Source: Fimbriimonadaceae bacterium (GTDB taxonomy: Bacteria; Armatimonadota; Fimbriimonadia; Fimbriimonadales; Fimbriimonadaceae). From it: DNA of 7,471 bases. The notes beneath the pieces are model-generated. The model did not search any database and was not told the DNA's origin. It saw nothing but the letters and a program-made list of their open reading frames with translations. Position 1 is the stretch's first letter. The number at the start of each line of letters is the position of its first letter. The stretch spans positions 1-7,471 of the forward strand of contig JADZBW010000303.1 of assembly GCA_020851885.1 (NCBI GenBank), in the 5' to 3' direction. A program made the translations under genes and the position numbers. Shown here one piece after another: positions 1 through 5,254 of the stretch.

Positions 1-1
1 C

Positions 2-409
2 GATGAAGGCGAACTGAAGAAGTTCGTTCAATTTCACGATGGGCTGATCCTCCATAGCCTCGAAGACACGGCCAGACCTTGTCCGGAAGTCGTCACGAAG
101 GAGCAGGATCAAAAGCTCTGTCCAAGCTGCTCGGAACGGCTGACGCCCTATCGCTACATGTACTCGTCGGAGGTCCTCCTGGACGAATGCGATACTTGTT
201 ACGGGGTCTGGGTTCAGGATGGCGAACTCGAGAAGATCGCTGATTACCTCGATCAGATCGAAGGTTCGATGACCCCAGAAAAACGAGACATTCTGGTCGC
301 AGCATCGACCGATCTTCACGCAAGTTTGCGTTCGCGAAAGAATCGCGCCAAGAGCTTGGTCTCTTATTGGAATTTGATCGGACAAAGGCGAACGGGCCGT
401 CCCTATTAG
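2..409 (+). CDS. Zinc-ribbon (zf-TFIIB type) protein, 3' part
   Basis: The reading frame is open from the window edge to TAG at 407-409 and gives 135 C-terminal residues. Residues 40-43 (CPSC) and 63-66 (CDTC), followed by YGVW and DGELEKI, match the zf-TFIIB zinc-knuckle family, in which four cysteines bind one zinc. The fragment opens with DEGELKKF, which is the typical tail of such a module, so the protein probably carries two zf-TFIIB units in tandem with the first mostly outside the window. After the ribbon come a helical, charged stretch and a basic C-terminus ending RRTGRPY. Family members are small proteins, presumed cytoplasmic, of unknown role that may bind nucleic acid or protein. 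The start and full length cannot be seen. The family call is confident; the function is not known. Confidence 0.85.
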   Translation, partial: DEGELKKFVQFHDGLILHSLEDTARPCPEVVTKEQDQKLCPSCSERLTPYRYMYSSEVLLDECDTCYGVWVQDGELEKIADYLDQIEGSMTPEKRDILVAASTDLHASLRSRKNRAKSLVSYWNLIGQRRTGRPY

Positions 410-418
410 GTCCATCGC

Positions 419-446
419 TTGAACTTCTCAAAACGTATCCTATACT
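419..446 (+). promoter_or_regulatory. Sigma-70-type promoter for the 479-1483 gene
   Basis: A -35 box TTGAAC (419-424) and a -10 box TATACT (441-446) are separated by 16 bp. They match the housekeeping consensus at 4 of 6 and 5 of 6 positions. The site lies just after the stop of the zinc-ribbon gene. Transcription would begin near 453, giving a leader of about 26 nt that contains the Shine-Dalgarno sequence at 463-472. This is the best conventional promoter in the window. Confidence 0.6.
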
Positions 447-478
447 GAAGCTAATCTCCAACGGGAGAGGAGTTTGGG

Positions 479-1483
479 ATGTCCTGGAAAACAAAAGACG
501 ACTTGGGGTTGTCACTGGTTGCGCATGTTCACGATTCGCTGAAAATCGAGGATAAATACCGGCTGGATCAAGGCCGAGGGTTCACCTGGTGGGCGGGAGA
601 TTTCTCGCAAACGATTTGGTCCGACCTGGGGATCTTCCACAACATGGCCAACTTCTTCCGCATTCATTCGGAAATCGAGTTGCTCAGTTGCGACGGCCAT
701 GCCGCCGAGTGTGAGATTCCATTGATTGAAGCAATGGCGGATGCCACATTCAGCGCCTTGATCTATGACAAGGCGAAGGACAAGTACAAACTGCATTGCA
801 GCGTCTATGCCTCCTATGACAATGAAGAGTGGATCAAGCGTGTGTTCCTTGGCGCGGTGGGCCTGCAACTGTCTGAAGCTCAGCACACGGCCAAGATGCT
901 GGCCGAGCGCTTGCATGTGTCACCAGCGAACTCAGTGCATCCTTTGGCGGGGATGCGAGAGCATGCCCATCCGATGGTCGAGGCTGACGAGAGGTTTTTC
1001 AAGCCTTGGGGGAGCCAACCAAGCAAGTGGCAAGGTAGCAACGAGTGGGAAGAGGCTCGTCAGGCAGTCCGTCGAATCTGCGTCGGCTGTAAGACGGATG
1101 ACGCGAGCTACCTCGAAGCGGACTTTGAATGGCACCACGGGGAGCAGGGGGTCATGGTGAAGTTGATGCTCAATGCGACAGAACCACATCCCACCCTGGG
1201 CAACGGCCTGGCCTGCCGACTTGTGATTCCGGTCAACATGCTTGCCGGCACACGCGCTCATTTGGCGTTGCATATCAATGAAATGGAGCGCAAAGACTGG
1301 AACTGGTGCCATGACGTTGGCTCATGGTGTGTGCGAGGGGTGGATCTCGCCTTCGACTGTTTCATACCGAACATCTCCTATGCCCCGGGAATCCTCGCGG
1401 AGATGGCGCATGACATGGGCACCCGGGCACGCTGGCTCAACGAAAAATGGCAGGAAATGATCATCGGTTCCGTCGCCCATTGA
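479..1483 (+). CDS. Hypothetical protein, 334 aa, Trp/Cys-rich
   Basis: I do not recognise this family. The start ATG is well supported: a strong purine-rich Shine-Dalgarno run (463-472, containing AGGAG) ends 6 nt upstream, and a promoter lies at 419-446. There is no signal peptide or membrane segment, so the protein is probably cytoplasmic. It appears two-part. The N-terminal half (about 1-165) has an aromatic patch FTWWAGDF (35-42). The second half (about 185-334) contains CVGC (201-204), WHHGEQG (218-224), a hydrophobic strand LACRLVIPVNM (244-254), WNWCHDVGSWC (274-284) and FIPN (295-298). Cysteines are fairly frequent, but their spacing does not form an obvious metal site. The last 23 bases overlap the 3' end of the oppositely oriented TfoX-like gene. 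The gene is real on length, start signals and composition; the function is unknown. Confidence 0.8.
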   Translation: MSWKTKDDLGLSLVAHVHDSLKIEDKYRLDQGRGFTWWAGDFSQTIWSDLGIFHNMANFFRIHSEIELLSCDGHAAECEIPLIEAMADATFSALIYDKAKDKYKLHCSVYASYDNEEWIKRVFLGAVGLQLSEAQHTAKMLAERLHVSPANSVHPLAGMREHAHPMVEADERFFKPWGSQPSKWQGSNEWEEARQAVRRICVGCKTDDASYLEADFEWHHGEQGVMVKLMLNATEPHPTLGNGLACRLVIPVNMLAGTRAHLALHINEMERKDWNWCHDVGSWCVRGVDLAFDCFIPNISYAPGILAEMAHDMGTRARWLNEKWQEMIIGSVAH

Positions 1484-1826
1484 TCGATAGCCGCTTTCGG
1501 TTGGGCTTCTTTGATTGGGCCACGGCAAGGGCCTTGTCGATCCACAATCGCAGTTCTACCGGGTCCTCAAGAACATCGGCAGGCAACTCCCAATAGCCCA
1601 TGGGAGTTGGCGAATCGTACGGAAAGAACGGCATCATTCCTTGCATTTCAAAGTCCGCCTGATTTAATTCGGAGACTTTGAAAAAGAGCTTGTCCTCCGC
1701 GATGAGGGCAAAAAAGAGGTCGGCCGAGTAGATTCCGACTCCTCCAAACATCGCTTTGGTCCGAATGGGAACGCATGCCGAAAGGCGCTCCTCCACGAAT
1801 TCTCGAAACTGCGGGCTGAATCCCAT
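1461..1826 (-). CDS. TfoX N-terminal domain protein, 121 aa
   Basis: The protein is essentially one TfoX N-terminal domain. Visible hallmarks are KAMFGGVGIY (24-33), FFALIAEDKLFFKV (38-51), the block around MPFFPY (65-70), and GYWELPADVLEDPVELRLW (77-95). TfoX/Sxy proteins promote competence in gamma-proteobacteria, but stand-alone N-terminal domains in other phyla have no established role, so competence should not be assumed. A GGGAG Shine-Dalgarno (1835-1839, minus strand) sits 8 nt before ATG at 1826. An alternative TTG start at 1841 would overlap that site and is less likely. The C-terminal tail is strongly basic (KKPNRKR, then GRRNR). Its last seven residues and stop lie in a 23-bp convergent overlap with the neighbouring gene. 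Confidence 0.87.
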   Translation of the reverse strand: MGFSPQFREFVEERLSACVPIRTKAMFGGVGIYSADLFFALIAEDKLFFKVSELNQADFEMQGMMPFFPYDSPTPMGYWELPADVLEDPVELRLWIDKALAVAQSKKPNRKRLSINGRRNR

Positions 1827-1942
1827 CGATGAGGCTCCCAATCAGACGTTACCCAAGCCCGCTCGACTTGCCGAAGAACCCAAAGACCTAGGACGTAGAA
1901 ACTCGCCCAAAACACGGTCGTCCAAGATGTACTTTCCCCTAT

Positions 1943-1948
1943 GGAGGT
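1943..1948 (+). promoter_or_regulatory. Ribosome binding site deciding the 1959 start
   Basis: GGAGGT is a near-perfect Shine-Dalgarno sequence, 10 nt before ATG 1959. It lies inside the codons that would follow the alternative upstream ATG at 1941, so 1959 is the better start. That start also begins a standard signal peptide. Confidence 0.75.
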
Positions 1949-1958
1949 CATTGAATCC

Positions 1959-2765
1959 ATGTTTAGAAACCGAGCATTACTCTTCACCACTGCTTTCGGC
2001 CTTATTGCCGTTAGCGCTTACGCTATCGTCGACACGCGCCGCGTCAGGGTCGAGAGTGAAGATGGCCGCCGAGAATATCGTCGAATCGACCATGACGGTC
2101 AGGTTCGCCTGGTTCGCCGACTTTCCGACAAGCCCTGCATTCAGGGAATGTCCTGGGGCTATGACCGAAACGGGATCTGGGTTGATCGTGGATGTCGAGC
2201 CGAGTTTGAGATCGGAACGCCCGATCGCTGGGACAATGGGCGAAACGATCGGTGGGATAACCGACGGAACAATCAGGATCATGGCGTGACATTCCGTCTT
2301 GAGAGCCAAGATGGCGGCCGCGAGTCCAAGCGCATCGACACGCGAGGCGGCGTCAGAATGGTTCGGCAGCTCAGTGATCGGGACTGCGTTCAGGGCAGAA
2401 CCTGGGGGTTCGATCGCGATCGAGTCTGGGTTGACAGAGGTTGCCGAGCGATCTTCGAGGTGGGAGGCCGAAACGGTAACGGCTATGGGTCTGGACGGCG
2501 CGACTGGAACGGTCCATCCTGGATACCTGGCCGCTACAGTGGCTATGACAATGGCCGCGAGTTCCTCCTCGTCATCGATAGGAATGGCAGCGCCAATCTG
2601 AGAAGGCGCGATGACCGCGGATGGGGCAACGACGAGTCTGGGTACTGCGAAGACGACACCATCTACGTTGGAAACTGGATCTACCAGATGGGCCGCAGCG
2701 GCAATAACGTCCAACTTCAGTCGAAGTGGGACAGCAAGAGGCGGATCTCTCTCAAGCGTCTTTAA
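1959..2765 (+). CDS. Secreted protein with two DUF3011 units
   Basis: From ATG 1959 the product is 268 residues. It begins with a signal peptide: FRNR, then a hydrophobic core, with likely cleavage after AYA at residue 22. It should be exported. Two DUF3011 units follow, at about 27-85 and 109-168. Each has the family core V-R-(L/M)-V-R-(R/Q)-L-S-D, then C-(I/V)-Q-G-x-(S/T)-W-G-(Y/F)-D-R and WVDRGCRA-x-FE. Cysteines 60/79 and 143/162 are kept. An Asn/Arg/Trp/Asp linker between the units contains an 8-residue tandem repeat (89-104). The C-terminal part (about 186-268), starting SWIPGRYSGYDNGREF, looks like a separate beta-rich domain that I do not recognise. DUF3011 has no known function; it occurs in small exported proteins. 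The gene is monocistronic, ending at a terminator 12 bp downstream. The family call is confident. Confidence 0.88.
   Translation: MFRNRALLFTTAFGLIAVSAYAIVDTRRVRVESEDGRREYRRIDHDGQVRLVRRLSDKPCIQGMSWGYDRNGIWVDRGCRAEFEIGTPDRWDNGRNDRWDNRRNNQDHGVTFRLESQDGGRESKRIDTRGGVRMVRQLSDRDCVQGRTWGFDRDRVWVDRGCRAIFEVGGRNGNGYGSGRRDWNGPSWIPGRYSGYDNGREFLLVIDRNGSANLRRRDDRGWGNDESGYCEDDTIYVGNWIYQMGRSGNNVQLQSKWDSKRRISLKRL
2223..2270 (+). repeat. 24-bp tandem duplication in the DUF3011 linker
   Basis: Two adjacent 24-nt units (2223-2246 and 2247-2270) share 18 of 24 bases. They encode DRWDNGRN and DRWDNRRN in the reading frame, so the linker between the two DUF3011 units has been lengthened by an in-frame duplication. 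Confidence 0.75.
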
Positions 2766-2777
2766 CCTCGAATCAAT

Positions 2778-2808
2778 GAGAGGCCCCAATCGGGGGCCTT
2801 TCACTTTT
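2778..2808 (+). terminator. Intrinsic terminator after the DUF3011 gene
   Basis: A 10-bp stem (2778-2787 with 2793-2802, including one G-U pair and a 7-bp GC-rich core AGGCCCC/GGGGCCT) closes a 5-nt loop. It is followed by ACTTTT, a short T-rich tail. It starts 12 bp after the stop codon and separates this gene from the DinB-family gene. Confidence 0.85.
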
Positions 2809-2828
2809 GAACCAAGAAGGGCTACGAT
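2800..2828 (+). promoter_or_regulatory. Weak candidate promoter for the DinB-family gene
   Basis: TTCACT (2800-2805) and TACGAT (2823-2828) are 17 bp apart and each match the consensus at 4 of 6 positions. The -10 element ends 6 nt before the GTG start, which would put transcription start at or next to the start codon. The -35 half overlaps the terminator's 3' arm. A promoter is expected here because the upstream gene is terminated, but the motif match alone is weak. Confidence 0.3.
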
Positions 2829-2834
2829 TCAGCA

Positions 2835-3371
2835 GTGGAAAAGCACCTGTACGATGTCGCGCCCGCAAACGGATACCCCCTTGAGTATGGGGTCCTCGTG
2901 GCGTCATTACAGGACGGCACTCGCGAATGGCGATCTGAACTCGGCGAGGTTTCCGAAGAGGAAATCGTCTGGCAGCCCTTTGAACGAGGACACAGCATCG
3001 GCGCGCTCATCCTCCACATGATCGACGTAGAGGCGTTTTGGATCGAAACGGCAGCCCTGGGTCGCGAGCGGCCAGCAGGGGAAGCCGAGGAATTGCTGAG
3101 CGACCAAATCAATCAATATGGGTTCGACTGGGTCGTCCCTCCCAAGCGACCCTTGAGCTACTATCTCGCACTCCAAGACAAGGTTCGGGCCCGCACTCTG
3201 GAGAGCATCAAGGATTTCCCCGATCCTTCGACCGTCATCACAAGGGACGGCTGGTCGGCAAGCATGACCCTGCGATGGATTCTCAATCACGTGATCAACC
3301 ATGAGGCTTATCACGGCGGCCAAGCCGTAATGCTGAAGGCGATGTACGACAAATCAAGGACAATTGGCTGA
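2835..3371 (+). CDS. DinB-family (DinB/YfiT-like) protein
   Basis: The 178-residue product has the four-helix DinB-like layout. There is a helix ending GALILHMIDVEAFW (56-69, His61), and near the C-terminus HVINHEAYHGGQ (152-163, with His156 and His160). His61, His156 and His160 are the expected three-histidine metal site of this superfamily. Members include damage-inducible DinB of Bacillus and bacillithiol- or mycothiol-dependent thiol transferases, but most have no assigned reaction, so the substrate is unknown. It should be cytoplasmic. The start is GTG 2835; an in-frame stop at 2808-2810 and the lack of other usual start codons between leave no better upstream choice. AAGAAGG (2814-2820) lies 14 nt upstream, too far for a good Shine-Dalgarno. 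Confidence 0.85.
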   Translation: MEKHLYDVAPANGYPLEYGVLVASLQDGTREWRSELGEVSEEEIVWQPFERGHSIGALILHMIDVEAFWIETAALGRERPAGEAEELLSDQINQYGFDWVVPPKRPLSYYLALQDKVRARTLESIKDFPDPSTVITRDGWSASMTLRWILNHVINHEAYHGGQAVMLKAMYDKSRTIG

Positions 3372-3400
3372 TTGCCATCCCGCACGGATTGACCTGCCCG

Positions 3401-3406
3401 TAGAAT
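3401..3406 (+). promoter_or_regulatory. Candidate -10 box for the 3420-4427 gene
   Basis: TAGAAT matches the -10 consensus at 5 of 6 positions and ends 13 nt before ATG 3420. No -35 box is found at the usual distance; TTGACC at 3389-3394 is only 6 bp away. It would give a leader of about 7 nt, consistent with the absence of a Shine-Dalgarno sequence. Confidence 0.3.
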
Positions 3407-3419
3407 CTGGATAACAACG

Positions 3420-4427
3420 ATGTTAATGCCTTCCCTACTCCTTGCTTCGGTCTTCTTTTCAAACTCGACGCCCCTGGATCCCGAACGGCTCAATCCACAG
3501 CCGATCGCCTCTTTCGACGGCAATGTCTGGGCAGGGTTGACTCTCAACGGGATCACCGATCGCGAAATCAAGAAGAAGTATCGAACGGAAAAGGGTGCGG
3601 TGCGTCCGGAGGCGCTCAAAATCACTACGACTTCCGACAGCGGCGTGCGCGTGGATGCGCTGCTCGACGGTCGAGGCGACAAGGCGGTCATGCAGGCCAT
3701 CCGAATAGGCTACGACCGGTCGGTCGACATCGAAAAGCTGGGCGATGAACTTCATGAGAAGCCGGTTCGATTGTTCACTCGTGAACGCCACGAAGATTGG
3801 TGGATCGAAGCATTCGTCGATCATGGAATCATTGCTTTGGTAATCGAGGGCCAGTGCGACACCTTCTACTTGACAAGCCCTGACCGAACCGGGATGGCCT
3901 TGCGAGACTTCGGTGATCGCCAGACCTTGGTCACGGAGCCGCCCGATCCCGGGGCAAACTGGGATCGCGTCCTTCGATTCGGATATACCAGCGCCTCCGT
4001 CACGGTAGGGTCCTCCAAGCCGGACGAACTGGATGCCGATGGTCGCCGACGCATTGGCAACCGATTGAAGAACCTCGCAGAGAGCCTGCGCGAGCCAAGC
4101 CTACGATACAGTTCCGGCTCCTCTGACCGACTGTCCATATCCGTTAGCTCGGACAAATTCGACAAGGACGGGGAGGCGAATTTCACGGTTTCCGTGGGCA
4201 TCAGCGCGAACACCCCCTACGGCCAGTTCGATGAAACGGCATCTCGAAGCAGGAAGATCGGGAGCAACTATGACCGACGGTTATCGGACCTCCTGGAAGA
4301 CGCTTTCTATGAACTTGCAAGAGACGTTCGCAATAAGATTCAGCGCTTGGGACCGCCACCTCGCGATGCGAGTCGAAAGAGATTTATGGATCGCCTGATG
4401 GATGCGGCCACACGCAAGCCAAATTAG
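3420..4427 (+). CDS. Hypothetical protein, probably exported, 335 aa
   Basis: I do not recognise a family. The N-terminus (PSLLLASVFF, residues 4-13) is hydrophobic and resembles a short signal peptide, though it lacks the usual basic residues before the core, so export is likely but not certain. The first domain (about 30-170) contains WAGLTLNG (37-44), a charged stretch with KKKYRTEKGAVRPEALKI (51-68), VDALLDGRGDKA (78-89) and EDWWIEAFVDHGIIALVI (125-142). A second region (about 185-335) is rich in Ser, Asp and Arg. It holds alternating strands (LSISVSS, NFTVSVGIS) and a helical basic C-terminus. There is only one cysteine (146). The start lacks a Shine-Dalgarno sequence; ATG 3426 is a possible alternative. 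The stop codon interlocks with that of the DUF503 gene on the other strand. Confidence 0.78.
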   Translation: MLMPSLLLASVFFSNSTPLDPERLNPQPIASFDGNVWAGLTLNGITDREIKKKYRTEKGAVRPEALKITTTSDSGVRVDALLDGRGDKAVMQAIRIGYDRSVDIEKLGDELHEKPVRLFTRERHEDWWIEAFVDHGIIALVIEGQCDTFYLTSPDRTGMALRDFGDRQTLVTEPPDPGANWDRVLRFGYTSASVTVGSSKPDELDADGRRRIGNRLKNLAESLREPSLRYSSGSSDRLSISVSSDKFDKDGEANFTVSVGISANTPYGQFDETASRSRKIGSNYDRRLSDLLEDAFYELARDVRNKIQRLGPPPRDASRKRFMDRLMDAATRKPN

Positions 4428-4708
4428 CGTCGCTCGATCTCACGCCAGATATTGCGGACTTCGATTTGTGGATACTCCGCCATGATCGTTTCAATCCGAT
4501 TGAAGAGACTCTCTACGTGCACGGCGTCATTCGAAACGGTGGCAATGCCCAGCGTTGCATTTCCCCAAAGATCGTGATCGGCGACTTCGGAAACGGCAAC
4601 CTGGCAGGTGCGGCGCATGCGCTCGATCAGAGGTCGCACAACGTGGCGCTTCCCCTTGAGCGAATCCGCAACTAACGCGATTTGAACCTCCATGATGCCG
4701 ACCATCAT
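4424..4708 (-). CDS. DUF503 family protein (YlxP-like)
   Basis: The product (94 residues from ATG 4708) matches DUF503 along its whole length: MMVGIMEVQIAL at the start, SLKGKR (16-21), and EVADHDLWGNATLGIATVSND (41-61) at its centre. The family is a small alpha/beta protein. In Firmicutes its member YlxP is encoded between infB and rbfA and is linked to ribosome biology; the biochemical function is unsettled. Here it stands alone, with no translation genes nearby. I chose ATG 4708 because the homology begins there; ATG 4705 is equally possible. A GTG at 4726 would add six residues (MNQNGP) not expected in the family. No clear Shine-Dalgarno precedes any of these. The 3' end overlaps the stop of the 3420-4427 gene by 4 bp. 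Confidence 0.88.
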   Translation of the reverse strand: MMVGIMEVQIALVADSLKGKRHVVRPLIERMRRTCQVAVSEVADHDLWGNATLGIATVSNDAVHVESLFNRIETIMAEYPQIEVRNIWREIERR

Positions 4709-4771
4709 AGGCCCATTCTGGTTCACAACGAGCTATCGATGGGGATAACGGCGGGGCGAATGACATCTGCT

Positions 4772-4780
4772 TGGTACCCT
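4772..4780 (+). promoter_or_regulatory. Extended -10 promoter, likely leaderless transcript
   Basis: TGGTACCCT has the TG-N-TANNNT form of an extended -10 element. It ends 7 nt before GTG 4788, so transcription would begin at or within a base of the start codon. There is no -35 match and no Shine-Dalgarno. The same motif at the same spacing precedes the GH127 gene. Confidence 0.45.
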
Positions 4781-4787
4781 TCTAGGC

Positions 4788-5252
4788 GTGGATCCGCTGG
4801 ATTATTGGAAGAACTGGGCGATCATTGCCGCAGGCGTCGTTGCTCTAACGACATTCCTGACCGGTGTGCTTGAGTATGTGCGCCAGGGCCACCAGCATCG
4901 GGCTCAGAACTTCGTGCAGATGCGACGTAGGTTTTTGGAGACTCCCGAGTATCGGAGGATCTTAGACCAACTCGCGATCGACAACACCACCTTGAAGGAA
5001 GAGAGCGTTCAAGAGAAGCGCAACTTTGTCGGTTTCCTGGAGGAAGTTGCCTTGATGGTGAATTCGCGCCTGATCAAGCGCGAGGTCGCCCACTATATGT
5101 TTGGCTACTACGTGGTGCTGACTTCCAAGAGCGAGAACTTCTGGTATGGACTCGATCGAGAAAGCCAATACTGGACCGTCTTCCGCGAATTTGCCGCCGA
5201 GATGGATGAACTCAACATCCACCAACCCCACGCCAAGCAGCTTCACTTCTGA
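4788..5252 (+). CDS. Single-pass membrane protein, DUF4760-like
   Basis: The 154-residue product has one N-terminal transmembrane helix (about residues 11-31, AIIAAGVVALTTFLTGVLEY) and then a soluble, mostly helical domain. The soluble part begins with a basic stretch (RAQNFVQMRRRF, 38-49) followed by TPEYRRILDQL, FVGFLEEVALMVNSRLI (80-96) and AHYMFGYYVVL (101-111). This order of an anchor, a helical region and a 'FLEEVALMVN...I' segment resembles DUF4760-type proteins, whose function is unknown. The resemblance is from memory and moderate. The positive charge just after the helix suggests that the domain faces the cytoplasm. GTG 4788 is the first usual start codon after the in-frame stop at 4761-4763. 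The stop lies 2 bp from the stop of the convergent GH127 gene. Confidence 0.8.
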   Translation: MDPLDYWKNWAIIAAGVVALTTFLTGVLEYVRQGHQHRAQNFVQMRRRFLETPEYRRILDQLAIDNTTLKEESVQEKRNFVGFLEEVALMVNSRLIKREVAHYMFGYYVVLTSKSENFWYGLDRESQYWTVFREFAAEMDELNIHQPHAKQLHF

Positions 5253-5254
5253 CC

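Noticed and set aside
512..1312. Antisense frames (512-916 and 932-1312) opposite the 334-residue protein
   Set aside because: The sense gene has a promoter and Shine-Dalgarno; the antisense frames are split, lack start signals and show no family resemblance.
1461..1826. Competence regulator (tfoX/sxy) role
   Set aside because: Only the N-terminal domain is present, the C-terminal TfoX domain is absent, and no competence genes are nearby. A gene symbol is not justified.
1941..1958. Upstream ATG 1941 as start of the DUF3011 gene
   Set aside because: The GGAGGT site lies within these codons and points to ATG 1959. Starting at 1941 would add acidic residues before the signal peptide.
1977..2804. 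275-codon open frame on the minus strand opposite the DUF3011 gene
   Set aside because: The plus strand has a signal peptide, an ideal ribosome site and two recognisable domains. The antisense product is low-complexity, with no motif, and its start would fall in the terminator.
3389..3406. TTGACC with TAGAAT as a -35/-10 pair
   Set aside because: The spacer is only 6 bp, far short of the 16-18 bp needed. Only the -10 is kept as a weak candidate.
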